NCBI GenBank assembly: GCA_050942875.1
Contig: JBMNOD010000030.1
Location: forward strand, 1 to 39,164
Direction: 5' to 3'
DNA: 39,164 nucleotides
From: JAAZAI01 sp050942875
GTDB lineage: Bacteria; Verrucomicrobiota; Kiritimatiellia; RFP12; UBA3636
Shown: piece after piece, positions 1-8,052 of the stretch
Layout of the letters: every line of letters begins with the position of its first letter
How positions within the stretch are numbered: the stretch's first letter is position 1
Position numbers and translations under genes: made by a program
Notes under the pieces: model-generated
The model's database searches: none
The model's input: the letters and a program-made list of their open reading frames with translations, nothing else
Told to the model about the DNA's origin: nothing

Positions 1-242
1 GTTAGGGGCTAGGGAAGCGGCTAGGGGCTAGCGGCTAGCGGCTAGTGTGGCGGCTTTGTCGAAAAAGCGGCCAGGGGCTAGAGTTTCTAGAGAGTCTAGA
101 TCATCTAGATTATCTAGATTATCTAGAGGGGCTGCATGGTGTAAGAGCAAGTGGGGGAGCAAGGGTAATGGGAGTAAGTGGGGGAGCAAGGGTGGGACGG
201 AGGCGACTTTGGACCTTGGACTTTGGACATGAATACTAGCGA
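1..242. repeat. Composite intergenic repeat, copy 1
   Basis: This gene-free stretch is a chain of short repeat modules. In order it holds CTAGCGG-type heptamers (about 17-46), a CTTTGTCG module (54-61), a nonamer array based on TCTAGATTA (about 87-128), a GAGCAAG-rich purine stretch (145-195), and CTTTGGA/CCTTGGA heptamers (about 207-228) followed by ACATGAATACTAGCGACTA. The same order recurs at 3813-4030, beyond purC. The right end supplies the TAG stop codon of the neighbouring permease gene. No convincing gene is visible; the ORFs here are repeat read-through. Confidence 0.85.
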
Positions 243-1814
243 CTACGACAGCTTCGAATAGGGGCGGGGGTCGAAGGCGTCGCGGAGGCCTTCGCCGATG
301 AAGACGCCGAGGAGCATGACGGTGAAGAGCGCGAGCGAGGGGTGGAGGATGAGCCACCAGGCCTTGCGGAATTCCTGGGCCTGGTTGAGGAGTTCGCCCC
401 AGCTTGCGGAGCCGGCGGGGAGGCCGAAGCCGAGGTAGTCGAGGACGGCGAGCGAGCCGACGGCGCCGACGAGCGCGAAGGGGAGGAGCGTGATGACGGG
501 GGTGAGGGCGTTGGGGAGGATGTGGCGGAAGATGATGCGGGCGTGGGAGAGGCCTTGGCAGCGGGCGGCGTCGACGAAGGCGCGGGTGCGGAGGCGGAGG
601 AATTCCGCGCGGACGTAGGCCGCGGTGCCGATCCAGTTGAAGATGGCGTAGCAGACGAGCAGGAGGCCGAAGCTGCGGCCGAGCGTGTTGCCGAGCAGGA
701 TCATGACGTAGAGGAACGGCAGGGCCGACCAGATTTCCGTGAAGCGCTGGCCGACGATGTCCACCCAGCCCGCGAAATACCCCTGGATGCCGCCGGCGAC
801 GATGCCGATGAGCGTGATGGAGGCCACCAGCACGAGGCCGAAGGTCAGCGAGGTGCGCATGGCGTAGATGACGCGCGCGAGGACGTCGCGTCCCGAGGAG
901 TCGAATCCCATCGGGTGGCCCGGCACGGGGCGGAAGGGCCATGAGACGGGCTCGTAGGCGACATGGACGTCGGCGATCGGCTCCGCGGCCGAGTCGCCGA
1001 AGATCGGCACGGGCTCGACCCAGTCGCCGGTGGCGCGGGCGGTGGCGGCGGCGGCGAGGACGTTGGAGACGTCCGTCGGCGAGAGACACGGCCACGCCGC
1101 GAGCTTGTCGGCGGCGCGGTCGGGCGCGACGCGGAGCCGGGCGCGTTTGACGCGCTCGGGGCTGCGCAGGGTGGCGCGGACGCTCGTCGGGGGCGTGGCG
1201 CGCGGGGCGAAGGGCGCGAGGGAGATCGTGCCGCCGTCGAACGGCAGATCGACGGCGGGGGCGGCTTCGTTGCGGAGGCGCGCGGCGATGCCGTCCTGGA
1301 ACTCGGGCGCGTCGCGCAGGAGGGCGGGGAGGGAGGCGATGGCGGCGCTGAAATGGTTGGTGTCGCCGAAGGCGTGGAGGGGGGTGGCGTCGGGGGCGAG
1401 CTGGACGGCGGCGGCGCGCGAGACGGGGACGAGGCTGAAGGCGAAGCGGCGATGCGGTTCGAGGTCTTCGCCGCTGAAGGTCTGGTGGACGCCGGAGCGG
1501 AACGGGGCGAGGATGGCGGCGTCGATCTGGTCGGCGTGATCCTTGAGGAAGGCGCGGTAGTCGGTCATGTGCGTCATGACGCCGTTGGCGAGGAGCGCGT
1601 CCTGCGTGTAGGAGCGGAACGCGGGGAAGAAGGTCTGCCCGCCGGTTTGGAGGACGAGCGGCTTGTCGTTGCAGATCAGTTCGGCGCCGAGGCTCAGCGC
1701 GTAGAGGGCGGCGAGGATCCACAGCGAGACCCAGCCGCGTCGGTGCGCGCGGAAGCGCGCCCAGGCCTGGCCGGAGCGTCGCGGGAAACGGGGGCGTGGC
1801 GCGGGGGCGTTCAT
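243..1814 (-). CDS. yejE: YejE-like peptide ABC transporter permease with large extra insert
   Basis: Inner-membrane permease subunit of a microcin C/oligopeptide-type ABC importer (523 aa). The N-terminus (WARFRAHRRGWVSLWIL, then ELICNDKPL) and the C-terminal permease core (RAEFLRLRTRAFVDAARCQGLS EAA loop, LDYLGFGLP, IGEGLRDAFDP) match the E. coli YejE pattern as I know it. One N-terminal membrane helix lies at about residues 28-46 and five more at about 322-510. E. coli YejE is about 341 aa; here about 170-180 extra residues lie between roughly 85 and 295, before GFDSSGRDVLAR, on the predicted periplasmic side. The ATG start overlaps the yejB stop in an ATGA, so the two are translationally coupled. 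No ATPase or binding-protein gene is in the window. The stop codon TAG lies within the flanking repeat. Confidence 0.9.
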   Translation of the reverse strand: MNAPAPRPRFPRRSGQAWARFRAHRRGWVSLWILAALYALSLGAELICNDKPLVLQTGGQTFFPAFRSYTQDALLANGVMTHMTDYRAFLKDHADQIDAAILAPFRSGVHQTFSGEDLEPHRRFAFSLVPVSRAAAVQLAPDATPLHAFGDTNHFSAAIASLPALLRDAPEFQDGIAARLRNEAAPAVDLPFDGGTISLAPFAPRATPPTSVRATLRSPERVKRARLRVAPDRAADKLAAWPCLSPTDVSNVLAAAATARATGDWVEPVPIFGDSAAEPIADVHVAYEPVSWPFRPVPGHPMGFDSSGRDVLARVIYAMRTSLTFGLVLVASITLIGIVAGGIQGYFAGWVDIVGQRFTEIWSALPFLYVMILLGNTLGRSFGLLLVCYAIFNWIGTAAYVRAEFLRLRTRAFVDAARCQGLSHARIIFRHILPNALTPVITLLPFALVGAVGSLAVLDYLGFGLPAGSASWGELLNQAQEFRKAWWLILHPSLALFTVMLLGVFIGEGLRDAFDPRPYSKLS

Positions 1815-2860
1815 CGTGTGAAGCGGATGCGGGGGTCGATCAGGACGTAGCAGAAGTCGGAGAGCACCTGGCCGAGGAGGCCGAGGATGGACGTGAGGGA
1901 GAGGATGGCCATGAACACGGGGTAGTCGCGCGTGTGGAGGGTTTCGAGGGAGAGCAGGCCCATGCCGGGGATTTCGAAGACCTTTTCGATGATGACGGAG
2001 CCGGCGAACATGACGGTGAGGATGCCGCCGAAGCCGGTGGCGATGGGGATGAGCGAATTGCGCAGCGCATGGCCCCAGACGGCGCGCCGGCGCGTGGCGC
2101 CCTTGGCGAGGACGGTGCGGACGTAGTCCGCGCTCAGTTGGTCGAGCAGCGAGTTCTTCATCAGCAGCGTGAGCACGGCGAAGTTGCCGGCGACGTAGCA
2201 GGCGACGGGCAGCGCCATGTGCCAGACGCGGTCGGCGAAACGCCCCCACGGCGAGAGGAAATCCGCGCCGTCGGAGGCGACGCCGCCGAGCGGGAAGACG
2301 TCCCAGAGCGAGTCCACGGTGCCGCAGAGCAGCATTTTGAGCAGCATGCCCAGGGCGAAGGCGGGGATGGCGTAGCCGATGAAGATGACGGCCGACGACG
2401 CGAAGTCGAAGCGCGTTCCGTGGCGGAGCGCCTTGGCGATGCCGAGCGGGATGCAGACGAGGTAGCTGAGGAAGAAGCCCGCGAGGCCGAAGACGAGGGA
2501 GACGGGGATGCGCGAGGCGATGAGCTGCCAGGCGGTCTTGTCGGTGTACTGGTAGGACTTCATCGCCAGGCCGAGCCGGTTGTCGACGAGCCAGCGCTTG
2601 TAGCGCACATGGATCGGCAGGTCGAAGCCGTAGTGGCGCATCAGATCCTGGCGCATCGTTTCGGTGAGGCTGACGGCGCCGTCCGTGGCGACGGCGGTCG
2701 CGCCGGCGGCGCCTTCGGCGCCCATGAGGCCGCGCATCTGGAGCAGGCGCTGCTCGACGGGGCCGCCGGGGACGAACTGGGTGAGGGCGAAGCAGACGAT
2801 GGTGATGCCGAGGAAGGTCGGCACCACGAGCAGAAGCCTTCTGAGGAAGTACTTCGGCAT
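1811..2860 (-). CDS. yejB: YejB-like peptide ABC transporter permease
   Basis: Partner permease of the downstream YejE-like subunit (349 aa). It begins with the typical YejB/DppB start, MPKYFLRRLLLVVPTFLGI, a first membrane helix and the FVPGGPVEQ segment. A periplasmic stretch of about 100 residues then leads to the five-helix permease core, with the EAA-type loop around SADYVRTVLAKGATRRRAVWGHALRN and a C-terminus DPRIRF. The family forms a heterodimeric channel for peptide uptake through the inner membrane, driven by a separate ATPase. The stop overlaps the yejE start by 4 bp, and the gene starts 15 bp after purC ends, so purC-yejB-yejE read as one transcript. Family assignment is strong; the actual peptide substrate cannot be inferred. 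Confidence 0.92.
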   Translation of the reverse strand: MPKYFLRRLLLVVPTFLGITIVCFALTQFVPGGPVEQRLLQMRGLMGAEGAAGATAVATDGAVSLTETMRQDLMRHYGFDLPIHVRYKRWLVDNRLGLAMKSYQYTDKTAWQLIASRIPVSLVFGLAGFFLSYLVCIPLGIAKALRHGTRFDFASSAVIFIGYAIPAFALGMLLKMLLCGTVDSLWDVFPLGGVASDGADFLSPWGRFADRVWHMALPVACYVAGNFAVLTLLMKNSLLDQLSADYVRTVLAKGATRRRAVWGHALRNSLIPIATGFGGILTVMFAGSVIIEKVFEIPGMGLLSLETLHTRDYPVFMAILSLTSILGLLGQVLSDFCYVLIDPRIRFTR

Positions 2861-2875
2861 CGCGCGAACGCCCCG

Positions 2876-3772
2876 CTACCGGGCCGCGAGGATGCGCAGC
2901 GCTTCGAGGTAGCGATCGCGCGTTTTCATCACGATCTCGTCGGGAAGCGTGGGCGCCGGCGGATTGTGGTTGAAGGCGACGCTGTCGAGCCAGTCGCGGA
3001 CGAACTGCTTGTCGAGGCTCGGCGGATTGGCGCCGGTCTTGTACTCGTCGGCGGGCCAGAAGCGCGAGGAGTCGGGCGTGAGCACTTCGTCGCCCAGGAC
3101 GAGCGTGCCGTCGGCGTCCTTGCCGAACTCGAACTTGGTGTCGGCGATGATGATGCCGCGCGTGGCGGCGTAGTCGGCGGCGCGCGTGTAGAGCTCGAGC
3201 GTGCGGGCGCCGAGGGCGTCGGCGAGCGGCTTGCCGACGCGGCTTTCGAGCTCCTCGACGGAGATGTTCTCGTCGTGCTCGCCGAGGTCGGCTTTCATGG
3301 ACGGGGTGAAGATCGGCTGGTCGAGCTTGGCGGCCTTTTCGTAGCCGGGGCGGAGCTTCCGCCCGCAGACGGTGCCGAATTTCGCGTACTCGGCCCAGCC
3401 GGAGCCGACGAGGTAGCCGCGCGCGATGCACTCGGCGGAGACCATCTCCAGCTTCTTGACGATCATGGAGCGCCCGTCGAGATCGTCGCGGTGCCTGCGG
3501 AGGACGTCGGGGTACTCCTCGACGTCGGCCGTGACGAGGTGGTTGGGGACGTCCTTGAAGAACGTGAACCAGAAGAGGCTGAGCCGGGTCAGGACGCGCC
3601 CTTTGTCGGGGATGCCGTTGGGCATGACGCAGTCGAACGCGCTGATGCGGTCGGTGGCGACGAACAGCAGCGTGTCGCCGAGGTCGTAGACGTCCCGGAC
3701 CTTGCCGCGACGGGGCGGCTTCAGTTCGGGGATGTCGCTTTGGAGCAGGGCGTGGTTTTTGTCGTATTGCAT
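2876..3772 (-). CDS. purC: Phosphoribosylaminoimidazole-succinocarboxamide synthase
   Basis: SAICAR synthetase (298 aa), which ligates aspartate to CAIR with ATP in purine synthesis. Family signatures are clear: GKVRDVYDLGD near residue 25 (nucleotide-binding loop), FVATDRISAFDCVMP, ECIARGYLVGSGWAEY and IIIADTKFEFG. Length is typical of the roughly 300-aa form rather than the shorter 240-aa E. coli form. It is the first gene of a minus-strand transcript leading into the peptide permease genes, an unrelated pairing. There is no good Shine-Dalgarno: the start is preceded within about 12 bases by an AGTGAGG heptamer array, so that array occupies the usual ribosome-binding position. Confidence 0.95.
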   Translation of the reverse strand: MQYDKNHALLQSDIPELKPPRRGKVRDVYDLGDTLLFVATDRISAFDCVMPNGIPDKGRVLTRLSLFWFTFFKDVPNHLVTADVEEYPDVLRRHRDDLDGRSMIVKKLEMVSAECIARGYLVGSGWAEYAKFGTVCGRKLRPGYEKAAKLDQPIFTPSMKADLGEHDENISVEELESRVGKPLADALGARTLELYTRAADYAATRGIIIADTKFEFGKDADGTLVLGDEVLTPDSSRFWPADEYKTGANPPSLDKQFVRDWLDSVAFNHNPPAPTLPDEIVMKTRDRYLEALRILAAR

Positions 3773-3782
3773 GGGAGAGAGT

Positions 3783-4060
3783 GCGGAGTGCGGAGTGAGG
3801 AGTGAGGAGTTAGCGGCTAGGGGCTAGCGGCTAGCGGCTAGTGTGGCGGCTTTGCCGAAAAAAGCGGCGAGGGGCTAAGTTTCTAGAGCGTCTAGATATT
3901 ATCTAGAGGGGCTGCATGGTGTAAGAGCAAGCGGGGGAGCAAGTGTAATGGGAGCAAGTGGGGGAGCAAGGGTGGGGCGGAGGCGACTTTGGACTTTGGA
4001 CTTTGGACTTTGGACATGAATACTAGCGACTAGCCCCTGGCGACTAGCGACTGACAAGAG
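3783..4060. repeat. Composite intergenic repeat, copy 2, plus AGTGAGG heptamers
   Basis: From the purC start side this holds an AGTGCGG/AGTGAGG heptamer array (about 3787-3810), then a second copy of the window-start composite repeat (about 3813-4030) with the same module order and orientation. Copy number of the units differs: the TCTAGATTA nonamers are fewer than at 87-128 and CTTTGGA occurs four times rather than three. It ends in CTAGCGA, CTAGCCC, CTGGCGA, CTAGCGA, CTGACAA, which are different heptamers kept in one phase. The copies at 17-245 and 3813-4030 flank purC-yejB-yejE as direct repeats. Confidence 0.85.
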
Positions 4061-4112
4061 ACTTTGAATCGACAACGTTGTTGAAAGTCCCGGACTCTGG
4101 TTCCTTGAACGG

Positions 4113-4200
4113 TGGCGGAGGGGGAGGGATTCGAACCCCCGGAGACTTGCGCCTCAACGGTTTTCAAGACCGCCGCGATCGACCACTCCGCCACCCCTCC
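4113..4200 (-). tRNA. tRNA-Ser (anticodon UGA)
   Basis: Reading the minus strand, an 88-nt tRNA begins GGAGGGG at 4200 and ends with an encoded CCA at 4115-4113. The acceptor pairs GGAGGGG with CCCCTCC, the discriminator is G, and the T arm GGGGG-TTCGAAT-CCCTC closes with one G-U. The anticodon loop CTTGAAA gives UGA. The long variable arm is as expected for a class II serine tRNA. It reads UCN codons through wobble. Confidence 0.95.
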
Positions 4201-4508
4201 AAAAAATGCCGCGCACCGGAATTGGCGGCGCAGGCGTTGTCAAGTGGACTTGGATTGGCCTTTATAGTACACGATTTCGGGGGGCGAGTTCAAGTCTGAG
4301 TTTGAAATTGGACACTTGAAACTTGAAACTGGGCGGGGGCGGCTGCGCCATTTTCTAGTCCACAGTCCAAGGTCCAAGGTCGGGCAACTTTGTCGTGCCT
4401 TTTTCGATTTCAGCGACTGTTTGGCGACAGGGTTCTCGAATTTCATCAACTGGAAATTCGTGTACGCATCGTCTGTGGACATTCTTTTGTGGTCGATGCG
4501 CTGCTATT
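4201..4508. other. Intergenic region with short heptamer remnants
   Basis: No gene is supported in these 308 bases. They contain two ACTTGAA heptamers (about 4312-4329), a CTAGTCC/ACAGTCC/AAGGTCC run (about 4357-4380) in heptamer phase and one CTTTGTCG module (about 4389). These are the same repeat families seen elsewhere in the window, in shorter form. A-T content rises towards 4410-4500. A TTGACA-like hexamer lies on the minus strand at 4243-4238, upstream of tRNA-Ser, but I see no matching -10. Confidence 0.6.
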
Positions 4509-6551
4509 TTAATCCTGGAGGACCAGGACGCCGTAAGGGGGGAGGGTCTTGGCGCCGGAGAGGGTGCGGCCGGTGAGGAGGTCGCGGCGGGCTTTCGTCA
4601 GGGTGATGGCGGCGGGGGCGTTGTTGAAGTTGATCACGAAGATGAAGCTGCCGGTCTTGGACTTGCGGATTTGTGCGGTGACGCCTGCGGGGAGGTCGCA
4701 GTCGGGCAGCGCGCGCTTGAGCTTGCGGGCTTGGGCGAGCGCGCCGTGGAAGGCGTCCAGGAGGCTGTCGTCGGCGCCGGCGGCGGCGATGTACCAGGCT
4801 TCGCCCTTGCCGAAGCGGTTGACCGTGACGGCCGGTTCGCCGGCGTAGAAGTCGCGGCCGTAGGTGGCGACGACCTGCGCGGTTTCGGCGCGGATGACGT
4901 CGCAGACGCGGGCGACGGCATGGGTGCCAGACAGCGGCATCGGGGCGTCGGGGCTTACGATGACTTCGTTTCGCTCGTCGTCGTAGAGGTAGTCGATCTC
5001 CATCGAGCGGATGCCCAGGACGTTGCGGAGCGGGCCGGGGAGGCCGCCGGTGAAGACGAGATCCGTTTCGTTGACGATGCCGGTGAGGTAGGTGGCGACA
5101 AAGGCGCCGCCTTTCGAGACGAATCGTTCGACGCGCGAGGCAAAGCCTTCGCGCAGCATGTAGAGCTGGGGGGCGATGACGACGTCGTAGCCGTCGAGCC
5201 TGGCGTCGCCGTTGACGAGGTCGACCGGGATGCCGCGCTTCCAGTACGCGCGGTAGTGGGCGAGGGCTGCGGCATCGGTGTCCTTGGCGAAGGCGGAGGG
5301 GCCGTTGGACGCGTTGAGCATCCAGCGCGATTCCCAGTCGAAGACGATGGCGACTTTGGCGGGGGTGCGCGCGCCGACGACGGGGGCGAGGCGCTTGAGG
5401 TCCTTGCCGAGCGAGGCGACTTCCTGGAACATGCGGTTGTCCTCGGAGCCGACGTGGTCGATCACGGCGCCGTGGAATTTCTCGCAGCCGCCCCGTCCTT
5501 TGCGGAGCTGGAAGTAGCAGACGCCGTCGGAGCCGTGCGCGACGGCCTGGAGCGACTTCATGCGGTGCTGGCCGGGGCGGAGGAGGCGGTTGATCGGCAT
5601 CCAGTTCGTGGGCCCTGGCGAGGACTCCATGAGGAGGAAGGGCTTGCCGCCCTTGAGCGAACGGTTGAGGTCGTGGGTGAAGGAGGTGTGTGCAGCCGTG
5701 TGGGTGGCGGTGTCGGGGCGGTCGTGATAGGGCGGATAGGCGTCCCAGCTTGCCACGTCCATGTGCTTCGCCCAGCGCCAGTAGTCGAGCGGGAGAAAGG
5801 TGCCCATCATGTTGGCGGTGATGGGAATGTCGGGCGTGATCTTGCGCAGCGGGGCGGATTCAGCGCGGAAGAAATCGAGCATTTGGTCGGAGTCGAAGCG
5901 CTGGCGGTCCACGACCATCGCGGGGATTGAAGGGTCGGTCATGCGGACTTGCTCCCAGTCCGTGAAGCGGTGGGCCCAGAAGCCGGTCCACCAGGCTTCG
6001 TTGAGCGCCTGGAGGGTGCGGTACTTCTTCTTGAGCCACCGGCGGAAGGCCGCGTTGCACAGCGGGCATTCGCAGCCGGCGTTGTATTCGTTGGAGACGT
6101 GCCACATCGCCAGCGAGGGGTGCTTGCCGTAGCGTTCGGCGAGCTTGGTGTTGATGATGCGGCACTTTTCGCGGTAGACGGGGGAGGTGGGGCAGTGGTT
6201 GTGGCGGTGGCACTGTTCCTGGCGCTGGGGTTCGACTTGCCGGCCCGGCGAATGCATGCGGCGGATCTCGGGGTACTTCTGCGCCATCCAGTTGGGCTTT
6301 GCGGCGGAGGGGGTGGCGAGGATGATCGCCATCTTCGCGCGCGTCGCGCGTTCCATGATGTCGTCGATGAAGCTGAAGTCGAAGACCCCTTCCTCGGGTT
6401 CGAGGGCCGACCAGGCGAAGATGCCGATCGAGGCCGAGTTGAGGCCGGCCAGCTTGAAGAGGCGGAAGTCTTCGTCGACCGTGCCGGGAATGTGGAGCCA
6501 CTGGTCGGGGTTGTAGTCGCCGCCGTGGAACATGAAGGGGAAGGGTTTCAT
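4509..6551 (-). CDS. Beta-galactosidase, glycoside hydrolase family 42
   Basis: A 680-aa GH42 enzyme that hydrolyses terminal beta-galactosides with retention. The TIM barrel spans about residues 1-375, with GGDYNPDQW at the start. The acid/base glutamate is E155 in WHVSNEYN and the nucleophile is E309 in FLLMESSPG. C120, C160, C162 and C165 match the spacing of the four-cysteine zinc cluster of the family. The trimerisation domain follows (about 385-595) and then a small C-terminal beta domain. There is no signal peptide, so it is probably cytoplasmic and acts on imported oligosaccharides. It lies 41 bp downstream of a secreted YdjY-like gene on the same strand. The start has no clear Shine-Dalgarno and is preceded by a CTGAACC heptamer pair. 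Confidence 0.95.
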   Translation of the reverse strand: MKPFPFMFHGGDYNPDQWLHIPGTVDEDFRLFKLAGLNSASIGIFAWSALEPEEGVFDFSFIDDIMERATRAKMAIILATPSAAKPNWMAQKYPEIRRMHSPGRQVEPQRQEQCHRHNHCPTSPVYREKCRIINTKLAERYGKHPSLAMWHVSNEYNAGCECPLCNAAFRRWLKKKYRTLQALNEAWWTGFWAHRFTDWEQVRMTDPSIPAMVVDRQRFDSDQMLDFFRAESAPLRKITPDIPITANMMGTFLPLDYWRWAKHMDVASWDAYPPYHDRPDTATHTAAHTSFTHDLNRSLKGGKPFLLMESSPGPTNWMPINRLLRPGQHRMKSLQAVAHGSDGVCYFQLRKGRGGCEKFHGAVIDHVGSEDNRMFQEVASLGKDLKRLAPVVGARTPAKVAIVFDWESRWMLNASNGPSAFAKDTDAAALAHYRAYWKRGIPVDLVNGDARLDGYDVVIAPQLYMLREGFASRVERFVSKGGAFVATYLTGIVNETDLVFTGGLPGPLRNVLGIRSMEIDYLYDDERNEVIVSPDAPMPLSGTHAVARVCDVIRAETAQVVATYGRDFYAGEPAVTVNRFGKGEAWYIAAAGADDSLLDAFHGALAQARKLKRALPDCDLPAGVTAQIRKSKTGSFIFVINFNNAPAAITLTKARRDLLTGRTLSGAKTLPPYGVLVLQD

Positions 6552-6561
6552 CGTGGTGAAG

Positions 6562-6576
6562 GGTTCAGGGTTCAGG
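6562..6576. repeat. GGTTCAG heptamer pair at the beta-galactosidase start
   Basis: GGTTCAGGGTTCAGG on the plus strand (CTGAACC units on the coding strand) sits 10 bases upstream of the GH42 start codon, where a ribosome-binding site would be expected. It is two units plus one base and belongs to the heptamer-array class seen across the window. Confidence 0.6.
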
Positions 6577-6592
6577 AATTACGTTGTCAGCC

Positions 6593-7915
6593 TCATTCCA
6601 CAAACACGTAGAGATTGGGGTGGGTGGGGATGACGGCGGCGAGGTAGGGCTTGATGTCGGCGTAGCGCAGGTTGCCGGGCGCGAAGACGAGCAGCACGGC
6701 GAGGTTGGGCTTTTTCTCGTTCATCAACGCGGGCAGGGCGGCGGGTTTGACATCCTTGATTTCGGAAATCTTGAGCTCGGGGTCGATTTCGCCCTCCTTC
6801 CAGATTTCCTCGATGACGACGAGCGTGGTTGCGCCATCGTTGTCGATGCGAAGTTCGCAGGGCTGCGTGGGGCGTTGCGCGCGGGTTCGCCAAGATTCGT
6901 TGGGAACGAACGCCTTGTAGTAGGGGTTCCCCTGCACGGGCGGCTCGAGGCGGACGCCGCCATCGGAATCAAGGATTTTCAGAACGCGGCAGGTGTCGCG
7001 GATCTGCATGAGCGGGAGGTCGTCGGCCCACGTGACGGTGGCATGGACGTCGCGCGCGGCTTGGGTGGAAGCCTGCAGTTTTGTCAGGACTTCAGGGAGC
7101 GGCGCGGGCGGTGCGTCGTCGATGGCGACGCCGTTGGTCGTGAACGCCAGCGTGACGTCGAGCACGCGCCGTGGGGAATCCGCCGGTCGCGATTCGGGGG
7201 TCAGGACGATCTCGACGCGCAGATCGACGTTGGTCGGGAAGGTCGGGCCGACGACGAAGTTTTCGTACACTTCGTGTTGCAGCGCCATGCGCGGGATGTC
7301 GAGCACGGTGATGGGTTCGTTGTAGGAGCAGATGATGGAGCCGGGGCCGTGTGAATCGCCAATGAATGCGTCGGCGTCGTCGCGGCGGTCGCCCGTGTAG
7401 ATGAAGCCCGTCTGTTCGACGGGCGCACCCGTCTGCCTGTCCGTCATCAGATTGGCCAGGGGCACGGGATCGGCTTCGCCGATCTTTGCGGTGCCGAGGA
7501 GGCGTTCGCCCTTGGGCCAGAAGATGTACTTGTCATAATTGACGCTGCGCCCGCGCGGGACGCCGATGAACTCGATCGCCTTGCAGATGTCGTCCGCCTT
7601 TGCGAAGGTCGTCATGAGGGATTCGTAGCCATGCCCGCTGTTCTCGGTAATCAGGAAGAACTCCGCCACATCGCCGGGGCCCACGCCGGTGGTGAACGCG
7701 TCGAGCGTGATGGTGCGCGTTGTCTTGTCGGCAAGGAGACCGCGCGCGACGAAGCGCGTGGCGTCGTTGGCGTAGCGGCTGGCGTTGGCGGCGTATCGCT
7801 CGTCGCAGGCCTTGGCGAGGGCGACGCGCGCGGGGGCGTGGCGACCTTCCCACGCGAGGCAGGTCGAGGCCGTGGTGACGAGGGCGAGGGAGGAGAGAAG
7901 GGCGATTCGTTTCAT
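6593..7915 (-). CDS. Secreted YdjY-like domain protein, function unknown
   Basis: A 440-aa protein with a signal peptide (MKRIALLSSLALVTTASTCLA, cleavage near residue 21). The segment ENSGHGYESLMTTFAKADDICKAIEFIGV followed by FWPKGERL resembles the YdjY-type domain found in secreted PVC proteins; this recognition is by pattern and moderate. The C-terminal part has the look of a short alpha/beta module (PNLAVLLVFAPGNLRYADIKPYL, then LYVFVE), perhaps like periplasmic ExbD-type domains. Seven cysteines are present, one of them in the signal peptide. It is the first gene of a likely two-gene transcript with the GH42 enzyme. The start has no Shine-Dalgarno, and a candidate -10 lies immediately upstream. 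No enzymatic role can be stated. Confidence 0.75.
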   Translation of the reverse strand: MKRIALLSSLALVTTASTCLAWEGRHAPARVALAKACDERYAANASRYANDATRFVARGLLADKTTRTITLDAFTTGVGPGDVAEFFLITENSGHGYESLMTTFAKADDICKAIEFIGVPRGRSVNYDKYIFWPKGERLLGTAKIGEADPVPLANLMTDRQTGAPVEQTGFIYTGDRRDDADAFIGDSHGPGSIICSYNEPITVLDIPRMALQHEVYENFVVGPTFPTNVDLRVEIVLTPESRPADSPRRVLDVTLAFTTNGVAIDDAPPAPLPEVLTKLQASTQAARDVHATVTWADDLPLMQIRDTCRVLKILDSDGGVRLEPPVQGNPYYKAFVPNESWRTRAQRPTQPCELRIDNDGATTLVVIEEIWKEGEIDPELKISEIKDVKPAALPALMNEKKPNLAVLLVFAPGNLRYADIKPYLAAVIPTHPNLYVFVE

Positions 7916-7922
7916 AGTGGAG

Positions 7923-7952
7923 ATTAAACCACACTTGCGGCTTGGTTTGCAA
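7923..7952 (-). promoter_or_regulatory. Candidate sigma70-type promoter for the YdjY-like gene
   Basis: On the minus strand TTGCAA (7952-7947), an 18-base spacer and TTTAAT (7928-7923) give 4/6 and 5/6 matches to consensus. The predicted start of transcription falls within one or two bases of the ATG at 7915, so the mRNA would be leaderless or nearly so. Confidence 0.35.
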
Positions 7953-7987
7953 GCGTTGAGTGTTCTCGATGCATTGTTTCAGGCTGC

Positions 7988-8024
7988 GATTCCGTGCGAG
8001 TCAAAGGGTGGCTCGCACGGAATC
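7988..8024 (-). terminator. Perfect 13-bp hairpin after the GH16 gene
   Basis: GATTCCGTGCGAG (7988-8000) and CTCGCACGGAATC (8012-8024) form a perfect 13-bp stem with an 11-base loop, 28 bases beyond the stop of the GH16 gene. There is no T-tract on either side, so it is either a U-less terminator, an mRNA 3'-end stabiliser or a dispersed palindrome. Position between two minus-strand transcription units favours a 3'-end role. Confidence 0.5.
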
Positions 8025-8052
8025 GAGGGTGTTCGTGAAAAACAGTTTTACA

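Noticed and set aside
28..1722. 564-aa minus-strand ORF rich in arginine and proline
   Set aside because: It is an out-of-frame reading of the YejE-like gene; the in-frame product has clear family motifs, and this one is low-complexity as expected for high-GC shadows.
1796..3805. 669-aa plus-strand ORF opposite yejB and purC
   Set aside because: Antisense shadow of two well-supported genes, with E/D/G/V-rich sequence and no domain.
4078..4299. Small protein containing GGIRTPG
   Set aside because: The reading runs through tRNA-Ser; GIRTPG-type peptides are a known false call from tRNA T-arm sequence.
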